64,000 nt of DNA from positions 1-64,000 of the forward strand of contig NZ_JNCS01000013.1 in the NCBI RefSeq assembly GCF_000731985.1. Reading direction: 5' to 3'. A program made the position numbers and the translations under genes. Every line of letters begins with the position of its first letter. Position 1 is the stretch's first letter. Below, in pieces: positions 42,495 through 52,157 of the stretch. Origin of the DNA: Natrinema altunense. Its GTDB lineage: Archaea; Halobacteriota; Halobacteria; Halobacteriales; Natrialbaceae. Below the pieces are notes generated by a model, which was not told the DNA's origin, did not search any database, and saw only the letters and a list, made by a program, of their open reading frames with translations.

Positions 42495-43223
42495 TCACTG
42501 CCCTTCCGTCTCCGACTGCGAGAGCCACGGCGGCGTCAGGAGGTCGCCGATCGACGCCACGCGGTACGTCGGCTCGGCCCCCGAACCGTCGGAGCGGTCA
42601 GAAACCCAGACGGACTCGAGTCCGGCGGCGGCCGAGCCGACGATGTCTGTCTCGAGCGAATCGCCGACGTGTACCGCGGTCGCCGGCGTCGCGTCGAGGA
42701 GTCGCATCGCCTGCTCGAAGGGCTCCGGGTCCGGTTTCGGCGGGGTATCATGCCCGGCGACGACGACCTCGTCGAGCCACCGCTCGAGGTTCACGGCATC
42801 GATCTTCTGCCGTTGGGCGTCCCGCGCACCGTTGGTGATGACGGCCAGCCGGTACTCTCGGCTGAGTTCATCCAGCACGCGAGCGGCCGGCGGCACCAGT
42901 TCGACGTTCGACTGGTCGCGCTCGTCGTTGAAGGCCGCCGCGACATCCCGTCCGAGCCGTCGATCGTAGCCGTTCGCCGCGGCGAGGGCGGCAAAGCACT
43001 CCGACCGGAGGGCCGCCATCGAATCGCACCGCTCGGCGAAGTCGTCGTATCGAGCGTAGTATTCATCGACGGCAAAGAGCGGCTCGACACCCGCCCGCTC
43101 GAACGCCGCCTCGAGTACCGTTCCAGGGGACCGCTCGTATCGAAGCAGCGTTCCGTCGAGATCGAACGTGATCGCCTCGAGCGGAGTCGTCGTCTCGGTT
43201 CCCATCGTGTATCGGCCGTTCAT
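42495..43223 (-). CDS. HAD-superfamily hydrolase
   Basis: The 242-residue protein has all four HAD motifs: ITFDLDGTL (nucleophile Asp), VITNGA, KPDPEPF (Lys) and HVGDSLETDI. The cap domain lies between motifs I and II, as in phosphoglycolate-phosphatase-like enzymes. The substrate is a small phosphorylated metabolite of unknown identity. ATG 43205 (MGTETT) is an alternative start. Confidence 0.9.
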   Translation of the reverse strand: MNGRYTMGTETTTPLEAITFDLDGTLLRYERSPGTVLEAAFERAGVEPLFAVDEYYARYDDFAERCDSMAALRSECFAALAAANGYDRRLGRDVAAAFNDERDQSNVELVPPAARVLDELSREYRLAVITNGARDAQRQKIDAVNLERWLDEVVVAGHDTPPKPDPEPFEQAMRLLDATPATAVHVGDSLETDIVGSAAAGLESVWVSDRSDGSGAEPTYRVASIGDLLTPPWLSQSETEGQ

Positions 43224-43288
43224 TCGCGGGGACTGATTACATTACTGGCACGATAGCAGCGTTGCACTCGAGGCTGAGCGGCAGGCCC

Positions 43289-43849
43289 TCACTCGAGCGT
43301 CGCGATCACCAGGAAGGTCTCGGGGCGGACGGCCTCGTGGTCGATCGCGAAGCCGGCATCGCGGAGCGCCGCTACCGCTTCGGCGGCGCTGTAGCGCTCG
43401 TCGACCGGCGGCCCGTCCGCGCCGGTACCGGTCGCCGCCCAGTCGACGACGACCAGTCGGCCGTCGGGCGCGAGGACCCGTCGAACCTCCGCGAGCGCGT
43501 CGTCGCTCGCGAACTCGTGGTAGGTCATTGTCGAAAACGCGGCCTCGAGTGCGTCGTCGTCGAACGGGAGGTCGCTCACGTCGCTGGTCACGAGATCGAC
43601 GTTCTCCGGAACGCCTTTCTGGCGGTAGTACTCGTGCATCGCCTCCTGAACGTCGACCGCGTGCACCGTGCCGGCGTGGGGCGCGACGTCGTCGGTGAAA
43701 AAGCCGGTTCCGCTGCCGAGGTCGGCGACGGTGTCGGCCGGCGAGAGCGAGAGCGCCCACAGCAGTTCCTCGGCCGAGACGAAGCGGTATCGCTGACCCG
43801 CCCGTTCCAGCTTGTCCGCTCGCTCGGCGTCGAACGTATGGTAGCCCAT
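43289..43849 (-). CDS. class I SAM-dependent methyltransferase
   Basis: The 186-residue protein has VADLGSGTGFFTDDVAP, VHAVDVQEAMHEYY and PFDDDALEAAFSTMTYHEF, the motifs of Methyltransf_11 proteins. Its start lies two bases after the stop of the DUF302 gene, so the two probably form an operon. Haloarchaeal relatives often accompany DUF302 proteins; the acceptor is unknown. Confidence 0.85.
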   Translation of the reverse strand: MGYHTFDAERADKLERAGQRYRFVSAEELLWALSLSPADTVADLGSGTGFFTDDVAPHAGTVHAVDVQEAMHEYYRQKGVPENVDLVTSDVSDLPFDDDALEAAFSTMTYHEFASDDALAEVRRVLAPDGRLVVVDWAATGTGADGPPVDERYSAAEAVAALRDAGFAIDHEAVRPETFLVIATLE

Positions 43850-43851
43850 GG

Positions 43852-44292
43852 CTACAGCTCCTCGAACGCGGCGTCGACGAGGTCGCCCGTCTCGGCGACG
43901 ATATCCGCCATCTCCTCGTCGTCCGGCGCGACCCCGACGAGCCGCGCGATCCGCATGATCGAGACGTGATAGACGCGCTGGCGGCCGGGTTCTTCCTCCC
44001 AGACGACGACGTTGCACGGGAAGAGCGCACCGAGTTTCCCGTCGCTGGCCTCGAGCGCTCGGTCCGCGACCGCCGGGTTACACGCGCCGAGCACGTAATA
44101 CGGATCGCGGTCGGCGTCGACCTTCTCGTTGAGCAACTCCGACGGGGAGAACTCGACGGGAACGCCGAAGCCGGCGTCGGTGAACACCTCGCGAACGTGT
44201 TCGATCGCCTCCTCGTGGGCCATCTCGAGGGTCGTCTGTGTCGTACCGATGTCGTCCGGATCGATTTGAGCGGGGTCGATAGGCAACGTCAT
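43852..44292 (-). CDS. DUF302-family protein
   Basis: The 146-residue protein matches the DUF302 fold: EEAIEHVREVFTDAGFGVPVEFSPSELLNEKVDADRDPYYVLGACNPAVADRAL, and LGALFPCNVVVWEEEPGRQRVYHVSIM. The conserved GACNP Cys and LFPCNV Cys suggest metal or redox binding. It is upstream of and coupled to a methyltransferase gene. Confidence 0.85.
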   Translation of the reverse strand: MTLPIDPAQIDPDDIGTTQTTLEMAHEEAIEHVREVFTDAGFGVPVEFSPSELLNEKVDADRDPYYVLGACNPAVADRALEASDGKLGALFPCNVVVWEEEPGRQRVYHVSIMRIARLVGVAPDDEEMADIVAETGDLVDAAFEEL

Positions 44293-44781
44293 TCGTGTCC
44301 AGTATTGTGCCCACAACGAAAAGAGCTTCCGGATTTCGTCACTGGCACGCGGTGACGAGGTCCCGGTCGGTCTCGAGCCACGGTCGACGACCCGGATTCG
44401 CGACATCTCGAGAGGGGACCCACAACGGGCCGCGGTTGACCGGCGGTTCGCCGGCCCCGATCGGCATACGCACAGCGTGAGGCAACAGCCACGACACGAT
44501 GCAGTCGCACGATCGCAACGGCGGGCTGGGGCTCCCGTCCGAACGCATGACTACCTGTTGCGGTCGGGCCGCTCCGGGACTCGCTCGCGAAGCGACTCGC
44601 CGTCGACTGGGTGCCCGTCGGACGCGCCAATGGTGGCAGTATGCGTCACGACGATTCAGCCGCCGTCCCCAGAACTGACGGGCGGGTCCGGGTCGCACCC
44701 CGAAACGCGGAGTTCGAGAACCGCTTACCCCGATTGTATACCTATGACTCAATAAGACAATATTGCTCACCGGACCGGATC
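44293..44781. other. intergenic stretch without supported gene
   Basis: About 490 bases hold only unconvincing frames. Near 44735-44775 the sequence is AT-richer (TATACC..., ACAATATTG) and may be the old promoter of the nucleotidyltransferase remnant that follows. Confidence 0.35.
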
Positions 44782-44931
44782 ATGGGCATCGAGACGGCCG
44801 ACGCTACGTCCCAATCGTCGGTCGTGCGGGCTGTAGCCACCGACATCGGCGTGTCCGGAAGCGTCGCTCGAGGTGACGCCGATCGGCAGCGCGACATCGA
44901 TCCGTTCGTCGTCGACGGCGTCCGGCAGTGA
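44782..44931 (+). pseudogene. remnant of a MNT-type nucleotidyltransferase
   Basis: The 49-codon frame contains SGSVARGDADRQRDIDPFVV, close to the GSxARGxAxxxSDIDLxV signature of minimal nucleotidyltransferases. Only this motif remains and the second catalytic carboxylate region is absent, so it cannot be a whole enzyme. Such enzymes usually pair with HEPN proteins, and a large HEPN-type gene follows on the other strand. The 44932-45065 spacer shows nothing further. Confidence 0.5.
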
Positions 44932-45065
44932 CCGCCGCCAAGCGCCCCGAAAGGCGGTGATCGCCGCTGCGTGGGACGGCGATCGAACACCCGGACAACG
45001 CACGGGCGGCGTTCGACCCTGGTCGGCAGACGGGTCCGGAGTCGAAGAAACGACGAATCGGCTAA

Positions 45066-46604
45066 CTAGGAGAGTCGGTCGCGCAAGTCGTTTCCGGAGG
45101 CGAGGACGGTCTCGTCGATCCGCTGATTGATATCGTCGATCGAGTCGTCGTGGGTAGCAACGAGGTCGAGATAGCCCCGAATGACATCGGCATAGAGCTC
45201 ACGGGCGCGAACGAGAAACGACGGTGCCAGGAATTCGTCGTCGCCAACGGTCATTCGATCGGCGTCGCTCGGTGCGTCCGGCAAGGAGTTGTCCTCGTGG
45301 ACGACCGTATTCCGGGCGTCGTATATCGCCCTGAAGAACTCCCCGACCTGCTCCGGCGGCCACTCCTGCGAGTTCTGCTCGCCGAGGAGGACTGCTGCGC
45401 GAACGCCGAGTCGATACTTGTTGCCGCCCGGAGACCCGCCTTTCAACAGCGTCGTTTCGCAGCCGACGGCACAGTCGACTACTTGATCCTCGAGGGCGTC
45501 TCGACTGAACATCCGCTCGAACCGAGCGAGCAGGTTCTGGAACGTGGCATCGTCAGTTGACAGGCGATCTCGGTGTGCGCTCCAGAACCGCCGGATGTCC
45601 GCCGCGCGATTCGCAGCGATGTGTGTTCCGACCGTCGCTGCCGGACAATCGAACTCGAGCGGGAACGTGACGGGTGTAGCGATGCCGCGGTACGTTTCCC
45701 AGCCGGGGACGACGTGATACCCCGTGTCGAATCCGACGGTGCCTGCCGGACGGCAGAGACGGAGACACCGGCGAACGGTCGTCGCGATGTATCGAATAAC
45801 GTCGATGAGTTGCTGCCACGGGTGAACGTCGTTCGGTGTCACATCGAACTCGGGTTGATTCCACGGGGTGACGATATTGTCGTCGATCTCTCGAGCGATC
45901 TCGCTGTACGGGCGGCGACGGCGGAGGACGATCTCGACCGCGGCGGTTGGTCCGCTCGCAGTGACCGGTTCGACCGGCTCGAGGACACCCGTACTCGGTG
46001 CCTCGTAAGTCGTGATGCCGACTTCCTCCAATTCGTCAAGCGGCCGAAGCCGTAGCGTGTCCAGGTCGTACGGGCCGAGATAGTCCGGCTCGCCGTGAAT
46101 CGCTGTCTCGAGGTCGATAGTGACGTCGGGTTCGAGAGTCGTGTTTTTCAGGCAGAGGAGATACCGGGCGTATTCCCGGTCCGTGAATCGTGGGTCGAAC
46201 TGGTCGGCGAACGCGGCGTCGAATGCGGCCCCGTCGAACCGCGTGGTCCCGGCATAATTCAACACGACGCCGACGAATTCGAACAATCCGCGTTCGATAG
46301 ATTCGATGCGTGCTGCGTCAGCGGAGTCGGTATCCGCCAACGGATCGGGAAGCCGCGTGTAGATGCGACGAGCGGCATCCTCGAATTCGTGGGTATAGAG
46401 CGTATCGAAGGCATCCGTGTCCGCGAACGCGCGACCCGGGACTGGCACTGTGAATTCCGTCGTGTTATCGAAGACGCCATCCGAGCGAAGGCGGTGGAAC
46501 GTCTTCGTTGGGGGGTCCTCGATAACAGCGCGATTACGTTCGATGACGGTCCGCACGCCGTCTTCGACTAGCGGACGGACCTCGGCAAACCACTCCGGCG
46601 GCAT
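45066..46604 (-). CDS. 512-residue protein with C-terminal ApeA-like HEPN domain
   Basis: The first 330 residues are not recognisable: acidic, with a Pro-rich middle. The C-terminal part reads CAVGCETTLLKGGSPGGNKY...RAAVLLG and then FRAIYDARNTVVHED (about residues 440-455), an R-x4-H HEPN motif in the form seen in ApeA and related abortive-infection proteins. It may be an RNase effector with an N-terminal sensor. It is a single gene between decayed sequence and the Usp locus, and its GC content is near the chromosome average. Confidence 0.65.
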   Translation of the reverse strand: MPPEWFAEVRPLVEDGVRTVIERNRAVIEDPPTKTFHRLRSDGVFDNTTEFTVPVPGRAFADTDAFDTLYTHEFEDAARRIYTRLPDPLADTDSADAARIESIERGLFEFVGVVLNYAGTTRFDGAAFDAAFADQFDPRFTDREYARYLLCLKNTTLEPDVTIDLETAIHGEPDYLGPYDLDTLRLRPLDELEEVGITTYEAPSTGVLEPVEPVTASGPTAAVEIVLRRRRPYSEIAREIDDNIVTPWNQPEFDVTPNDVHPWQQLIDVIRYIATTVRRCLRLCRPAGTVGFDTGYHVVPGWETYRGIATPVTFPLEFDCPAATVGTHIAANRAADIRRFWSAHRDRLSTDDATFQNLLARFERMFSRDALEDQVVDCAVGCETTLLKGGSPGGNKYRLGVRAAVLLGEQNSQEWPPEQVGEFFRAIYDARNTVVHEDNSLPDAPSDADRMTVGDDEFLAPSFLVRARELYADVIRGYLDLVATHDDSIDDINQRIDETVLASGNDLRDRLS

Positions 46605-46977
46605 TCTGTTCGGACGGACTCGAGTCGGTTACTTAGTACTCGTCATACTGATCGCCCCGGCTGACGACATCGGCTCCGCCGTCGAGAACAGTCAACGGGT
46701 CCCGACCGCGCGATCCTCGTGGACCCGCTCGAGCGACCACTGACGACGATTGAGATCCTGCAGCCGGTCGACGTAGCTCACCGGGACGTCGTCAGCAGGA
46801 GCCAGAACGGCCGGAACGCACCCGTCGATCGGTCGTTCCGTGTTATCGGGGCCTTCCCGTCCGTTTATTCCGGTCTCCCACGTATCGGACAGGTATGGGA
46901 CGCTGTGAGACTGACGGGCGATCGGGACGGACAGGAATCGAACGCGGTCCCCGGAACCGGACGGAGGACGGCCGAGC
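46605..46977. other. intergenic with a possible decayed small gene
   Basis: On the minus strand the frame ending at 46692 (VDRLQDLNRRQWSLERVHED) and a second frame downstream (DPLTVLDGGADVVSRGDQYDEY, ending near 46633) both look coding and would join through one frameshift near 46700. No family is recognised. Confidence 0.3.
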
Positions 46978-47886
46978 ATGACCGCTGCCGCAACGGACAC
47001 GGCGTTCGATCACCTCCTCTTTCCCACCGACGGCAGCGAGGGGGCGGCCGTCGCGCTCGATCACGTCCTCGAGATCGCCGCCGAACACGGGTCGACGGTT
47101 CACGTCCTCACGGTGATCGATATGGCGCTGTACAGCCCGTTTCAGCGGGAGGGGGCCGTCGTCGACGCCCTCGAGCAGGAGGGTGATCGGATCGTCCGCG
47201 AGGCCGCTGACCGCGCGGCGGACCACGGAGTCGAGACGGTCACCGAGGTCCGGTCGGGGGACCCATATCGGGAAATTCTCGACTACGCAGCGGCACACGA
47301 TATCGATCTCACTGTCATGCCGACGCACGGACGCCGCGGACTCGAGCGGTTCCTGCTGGGCAGTACCACCGAACGAGTCGTCAGACGCGCGGACGGCCCC
47401 GTGCTGACGATTCGGCCGGACGCTGAGACCCCGGCCACGTATCCCTACCGACGCGTGCTGGCCCCGACCGACGGCAGCGAGTGTGCGCGAGACGCGGTCG
47501 AGCTGAGCGTCGACATCGCGGACACGACTGGCGCGGCGTTGCACCTCCTTACGGTCGTCGACACCGTCAGCGTCGGCGTTGACGTCCGCTCGGAGATCAA
47601 GACGGCGATGCTGGAAGCGGCCGCGGACGAGATCATCGACGAGGCGTCGTCGATCGCGGAAACCCGCGGCGTCGCGCCGGCCGCCGAAACGGTCGCGTAC
47701 GGGTCGTCGGTCACCGACGAGATCCGCTCGCATATCGAGGCCCACGACATCGACCTCGTTGTCGTCGGGACACACGGCCGGACGGGCTTCGATCGGTACG
47801 TACTCGGCAGCATCACCGAGCATCTCGTCCGAACGGCCCCGGTCCCGGTGCTAACGGTGCGCGAGCCGATCGCGACGGACTCGTAG
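46978..47886 (+). CDS. universal stress protein with two UspA domains
   Basis: The 302-residue protein has tandem UspA domains, with THGRRGLERFLLGSTTERVV and GTHGRTGFDRYVLGSITEHLV as the ATP-binding loops. The first loop reads MPTHGR with Pro in place of the usual Gly, so ATP binding by domain 1 may be weaker. It is convergent with the membrane protein at 47898. Confidence 0.88.
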   Translation: MTAAATDTAFDHLLFPTDGSEGAAVALDHVLEIAAEHGSTVHVLTVIDMALYSPFQREGAVVDALEQEGDRIVREAADRAADHGVETVTEVRSGDPYREILDYAAAHDIDLTVMPTHGRRGLERFLLGSTTERVVRRADGPVLTIRPDAETPATYPYRRVLAPTDGSECARDAVELSVDIADTTGAALHLLTVVDTVSVGVDVRSEIKTAMLEAAADEIIDEASSIAETRGVAPAAETVAYGSSVTDEIRSHIEAHDIDLVVVGTHGRTGFDRYVLGSITEHLVRTAPVPVLTVREPIATDS

Positions 47887-47897
47887 TCGCGTGCATC

Positions 47898-48971
47898 TCA
47901 ACCGGGACCGACCACCAACGCGAACGGAACGGCGACAAGCATCGCGACGAACACTGCAAACGTACGATTGTTTTCGAGGAGGGCGTTCTGAACCGCCTCG
48001 AGAAACGCGTAGTAGGCGTCGTAGACCGAGAGTGCGGCGATCGTACTGACGGCCGCCGCGCCGAAGAGGAGCAGGACGATCGCGATCCCCGTCCCGGACT
48101 CGAGGATGAGAGCAACCAACAGGGTATCCGTGAGCGTTCCGAGACTGGCACCCATGACGTACGGGACGATCTCGTCTCGACGGATGTATCCCCGATTGTA
48201 GATCGGGACGATCACGCCCATCGAGAACGCCACGCTCGTCGTTACGGCGGTGACGGCGAATCCGAGACCGAGCGACAGCCAGCGGTGCTGGAGGAAGACG
48301 AACATGTGCTCTCTAAGCCAATCGACGGAGATGCGGTTTAACAGGGTATCTAACAGGTGAAAACTCCCGACGAGAACGAGCATCGCCACCAGGGCGCTGG
48401 GGGCCGCGCCCAACTGGTCGATTATCGCGGTTGTGAGCGGTTCGAAGAGACTGACACCGCCCGCGCGACCGTCGACGGGCACGTCGCGTGCCCACGTGCT
48501 CCGCTCGGTCACCCAGATCACGACCGCCCCGATCACCGTCGCCGGGGCGTAGACCGTCAGACCGACGAGAAACGTCAACGTCCCGAGCCGCATCGCTTCG
48601 GGGAGCGAATACGACGGGGCGCGAAGGAACTCCAGCGCACCGATCAACAGGACGATCCCCGGAGCGCCGAGGCGGGAGCCCGAAACGAGCAGAAACAGCT
48701 CGAGGACGGTAATCAGGTCGGCCGAGAACAGCGAAAGGGCGATCGCTGCGACGATCGATCCGTTCAACATCACGTACGCGGAGAGCCAACTGGTCCCGAC
48801 GTACGAGAGCGGGCCCGTTTGTCGGGAGAGGATCGGCCGGACGACCGACGAGAGCGTCTGCAGCGACGCGCTCAACAACTGGATGGCGACGAAAAACGAG
48901 ACCACCGCGACGCAAACCAGAACCGCGACGCGAACCGATCGAAACGACACTCGACCAGAGCGTACCGTCAT
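47898..48971 (-). CDS. Na/Pi-cotransporter-like membrane protein
   Basis: The 357-residue protein has eight to ten helices. The repeated features SYVGTSWLSAYVMLNGSIVAAIALSLFSADLI and VAFSMGVIVPIYNRGYIRRDEIVPYVMGASLGTLTDTLLVAL resemble the two inverted repeats of PF02690 (NptA-like) carriers, which have QSSSAT/GxNIGT motifs; here these are relaxed (LNGSIVAA, GASLGTLTD). It may carry another anion. It starts at ATG 48971; upstream codons are not conserved. Confidence 0.6.
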   Translation of the reverse strand: MTVRSGRVSFRSVRVAVLVCVAVVSFFVAIQLLSASLQTLSSVVRPILSRQTGPLSYVGTSWLSAYVMLNGSIVAAIALSLFSADLITVLELFLLVSGSRLGAPGIVLLIGALEFLRAPSYSLPEAMRLGTLTFLVGLTVYAPATVIGAVVIWVTERSTWARDVPVDGRAGGVSLFEPLTTAIIDQLGAAPSALVAMLVLVGSFHLLDTLLNRISVDWLREHMFVFLQHRWLSLGLGFAVTAVTTSVAFSMGVIVPIYNRGYIRRDEIVPYVMGASLGTLTDTLLVALILESGTGIAIVLLLFGAAAVSTIAALSVYDAYYAFLEAVQNALLENNRTFAVFVAMLVAVPFALVVGPG

Positions 48972-49152
48972 CGGGACACGGTACGAGAGATGGAGATAAA
49001 ACAATGTGTGCCCGGGCCGACAGTTCGCAGTACAGCGTGAGCAGCCGAGATGCGACCGTGAGACGGCGACTGGTACCGAGCCGGGGAGACAGCGCCGCGA
49101 CTCGCTCCGCGCCGCGTCAGAAGCTACCGGCCCGTTTTTCGAGTGCGAACCC

Positions 49153-50412
49153 ATGACTGCCGTTCTCGAGACCCTCGTCCGGGTGTGTGGTCTGCTCGCG
49201 ATCGCGCTGGCGGTCAGAGTCGTCGTCGACGTCTGGCTCGACGTCCCGTACGCGGTGCTCCTCGTTCTGGTCGGGGTCGTGATCTCGCTGCTACGCATCG
49301 ACGTCGGTATCCGGCTCTCGACGGACGTCATCATGGGGCTCGTCCTGCCGACGATCCTGTTCGACGGGGTCGTCGAACTCGATCGAGCGGCGCTGCGCGA
49401 GAACGTCGCCGTGCCGCTCACGCTGGTCGTTCTCGGAATTCCGCTGGCGGTCGTGCTCCTGGGACCGGTCATCGACTTCGCGTTCGGACTGTCGATCGGG
49501 GTATCGCTGTTGCTCGCTGCGATCCTCGTCCCGACCGATCCGGTCGCCGTCCTCTCCGTGTTCGAGGAGTTGGACGTCCCCGAGCGGCTGACGATCGTCA
49601 TCGACAGTGAGAGCCTGTTCAACGACGGCGTCGCGATCGTCATCGTCGACGTGATACTCGCGCTCCTCGCCGCGGGGACGGAGCCGATGTCGGGGCTCGA
49701 GATTACCGAGTTCGTTGTCACGGACCTCCTCGTCGTCAGTCTCGGCGGGTTCCTCCTCGGGTGCGGCCTCGGATACGGGGCCACGCGGTTCGTCCACCGA
49801 CTCCCCGAGCGAATGGCGATCCTGCTGGTCACGGTGTTGGTCGCGTACGGAAGCTACGTCCTCGCCGAGAGCGTCGGCGTGAGCGGCATCCTCGCGACGG
49901 TCGGAGCGGGAGCGTTCGTGGAACTGGACGCCGACGACGGTATCGGCCGCGACGCGCTCGAGTTCGTACGCGATATCTGGGCGGGTGGCGCGTTCCTGCT
50001 GTCGACCGTCGTCTACGTACTCATCGGGGTCCAGGTGCCGATCGACACGCTCACCGTCTATCTGCCGGCGGCGTTGCTCGTCGCCGCGTTCGTGTTGCTC
50101 GTCCGAGCCGTGGTCGTCTACGTCCTCGTCGGGGCGGTCAACGAGATCGTCTCGAAGCCGCTGCCCCGCAGCTACCAGCACGTCCTCGTCTCGGGCGGTT
50201 TACACACCGTGGTCCCGATCGCGCTGGCGCTCGGGCTTCCGCCGTGGGTCCCCCACCGCGAGTTCGTTCAGGCGGTCGTCTTCGGCGTCGCGATCATCGG
50301 TGCGCTCGTCCAGGGGACGCTGTTACCGTCCATCCTCCGAGCCATCGGGCTCGGAGAACGCGAGGCGGGAGTCGCGGGGCCGTCGTCGCGTCGGAGCGGA
50401 GACAGCCCGTAG
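49153..50412 (+). CDS. CPA1-family Na+/H+ antiporter (NhaP-like)
   Basis: The 419-residue protein has about twelve helices with CPA1 motifs: LPTILFDGVVELD, VPTDPVAVLSVFEELDVPERL and DSESLFNDGVAIV, which contains the ND ion-binding pair. It exports Na+ in exchange for protons. The start is ATG 49153 (MTAVLETLVRV). It is divergent from the Na/Pi-like gene and convergent with the ABC1 kinase gene. Confidence 0.9.
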   Translation: MTAVLETLVRVCGLLAIALAVRVVVDVWLDVPYAVLLVLVGVVISLLRIDVGIRLSTDVIMGLVLPTILFDGVVELDRAALRENVAVPLTLVVLGIPLAVVLLGPVIDFAFGLSIGVSLLLAAILVPTDPVAVLSVFEELDVPERLTIVIDSESLFNDGVAIVIVDVILALLAAGTEPMSGLEITEFVVTDLLVVSLGGFLLGCGLGYGATRFVHRLPERMAILLVTVLVAYGSYVLAESVGVSGILATVGAGAFVELDADDGIGRDALEFVRDIWAGGAFLLSTVVYVLIGVQVPIDTLTVYLPAALLVAAFVLLVRAVVVYVLVGAVNEIVSKPLPRSYQHVLVSGGLHTVVPIALALGLPPWVPHREFVQAVVFGVAIIGALVQGTLLPSILRAIGLGEREAGVAGPSSRRSGDSP

Positions 50413-50437
50413 CGCCGTTCGGTGAGCGGACGGACGA

Positions 50438-50459
50438 CCGTCGGTGACGCTACCGACGG
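50438..50459. terminator. hairpin at the convergent gene ends
   Basis: CCGTCGGT-GACGCT-ACCGACGG is a perfect 8-bp stem with a 6-base loop placed between the antiporter stop and the ABC1 kinase stop, overlapping the latter. It may end both transcripts. Confidence 0.4.
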
Positions 50460-52006
50460 ACGTATCGGCCGAGGAACGCGACCGCCAGCACCGCGCTCGC
50501 GACCTCGAGCGGCTGGTGGTGAAACGTCAGGAGGGCCGTCGCAACGATCAGGGCACCGGCGATGATCGCGTCCCCGGCCGCGGCGACTCCACCGGTCGTC
50601 GGCTCGACGGGATCGGTCCTGACGACGAGTTCGCCCCGCTCGAGTTGGCCGAAGACGGTATCGAACCGCGCCGGGGCACGTGCCAAGGCCGGTGCTGAGT
50701 CTTGCAGATCGGTCCGGACGTCCGCGAGCAGCGCTTCGACTTCGCTCTCGATGACGCCCTGTTCGACGAGGAACGACCGCGTGACGGCGATGAAATCGAA
50801 CTCCGGGTCGAGGGTTCGGCAGACGCCTTCGCCGACCGTCCCGACTCGCACGAGTAACATGACGTTCGGCGGAATCCGAAACGGGAACTCGTGAAGCGTC
50901 GCGAAGAGTTCGGTGATGATCTCCCGCCAGGAGACGTCCGACTTTCCTTCGAGGTTCTCGATGACCAACTCGAGAACCCGCCGGACGGCGACCCGATCGA
51001 CCGACCGGTCGAGCACGTCGAGTGCGATCAGCGTGTTCAACAGGCCGTCGACGTCGCGACGGACGAGGGTCCGGTAGAGACTCGTGATATCGTCCTGTTC
51101 CTGCTGCGTGAGACGCTGGCTCATCCCGTAATCGTAGATGACGAGCCGGCCGTCGTCGGTCACTGCGAGGTTGCCCGGGTGTGGGTCCGCGTGGAAGACG
51201 CCGTCGACGAGGCCCATCTGCAGGTACGTGCGGGCGATCAGCGTCGCCATCTCGGTCGGTTCGATACCGACATCGGCGAGCACGTCCTCGTCGGTGATCT
51301 TCTCGCCGTCGACGTGCTCCATCGCGACGATGCGCTCCGAGCAGAGTTCGGGGTACGTCGTGGGGACGACGATCCGCTCGTCGTCCGCGAAGTTGTCCTC
51401 GATCGTCGCCATGATCGACGCCTCGCGCTCGAAGTCCAGTTCCTCGAGGATGATCTCCTCGAAGTCGTCGGCGACGTTCTCGATCGAATACCGCTGGCGC
51501 TCGTCGGCGAACGTCACCAGCAACGGCACGAGACCCCTGATGACCCGCAGATCGCGCTCGATCACCGCGGCGAGACCGGGACGCTGGACCTTCAGGGCGA
51601 TCCGCTCGCCCTCGTAGTCGACGGTGTAGACGAACGCGAGCGACCCGCCGGCGACCGGCTCGAGGGTGTCGAGATCGAGGTCGTCGCCGAGTTCCGATTC
51701 GACGACCGTCAGCGGGTCCCCGCCCGCGTCCTCCGGGACCTCGTCCTGTAACGTGGCGAACGCCTCGACGTACGTCGGGGGCACGATATCGGGCCGCGTC
51801 GACAGCACCTGCCCGACTTTGATGAACGCGGGACCGAGCTCGAGCATCGTCTCGGTGAGCCGTTCGGCGCGGTCGCGGTGGACAGCAGCCGACACGTGCC
51901 GGGACGGGCCGAACAGCAGGAACCGCCGCCGATCCCTGAGAAACGCGATCGCGACGGGAAGGAACCGAAGGAGAACCTGCAGGTAGCGGCGATAGTAGCC
52001 CGTCAT
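50450..52006 (-). CDS. ABC1/UbiB-family atypical kinase
   Basis: The 518-residue protein has the ABC1K motifs: the N-terminal KxGQ segment FIKVGQVLSTRPDIVP, ALKVQRPG for the ATP lysine, GVFHADPHPGNLAV for the catalytic loop and IYDYGMS for the metal site. The C-terminus has two hydrophobic helices (about 470-515) that anchor it in the membrane. Archaeal members likely support isoprenoid quinone or lipid metabolism. Starting at MTGYYRRYLQVLL fits the family. Confidence 0.88.
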   Translation of the reverse strand: MTGYYRRYLQVLLRFLPVAIAFLRDRRRFLLFGPSRHVSAAVHRDRAERLTETMLELGPAFIKVGQVLSTRPDIVPPTYVEAFATLQDEVPEDAGGDPLTVVESELGDDLDLDTLEPVAGGSLAFVYTVDYEGERIALKVQRPGLAAVIERDLRVIRGLVPLLVTFADERQRYSIENVADDFEEIILEELDFEREASIMATIEDNFADDERIVVPTTYPELCSERIVAMEHVDGEKITDEDVLADVGIEPTEMATLIARTYLQMGLVDGVFHADPHPGNLAVTDDGRLVIYDYGMSQRLTQQEQDDITSLYRTLVRRDVDGLLNTLIALDVLDRSVDRVAVRRVLELVIENLEGKSDVSWREIITELFATLHEFPFRIPPNVMLLVRVGTVGEGVCRTLDPEFDFIAVTRSFLVEQGVIESEVEALLADVRTDLQDSAPALARAPARFDTVFGQLERGELVVRTDPVEPTTGGVAAAGDAIIAGALIVATALLTFHHQPLEVASAVLAVAFLGRYVRR

Positions 52007-52157
52007 GTATCGGCGACGCGACACGCGATCGATTGCTCGTCCATACCTCGCCTTCGAACACCGACCACAAATATGGCGGTGACCCGGCGGACGCGACCGC
52101 GAGTCGAACGGCGCTCGACGCGTCCGCCGGACGAGGCCGGTGACTGTGGCGGCGTCA

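Noticed and set aside
44735-44775. AT-rich ACAATATTG as another copy of the sulfur palindrome
   Set aside because: It lacks the TTGTNCAA centre and the spacing to a TATA element, and no sulfur gene follows.
48972-49832. N-terminal extension of the Na/Pi-like frame on the minus strand
   Set aside because: Ser/Arg/Thr-rich low-complexity translation that runs antisense to the antiporter gene; the real protein begins at 48971.
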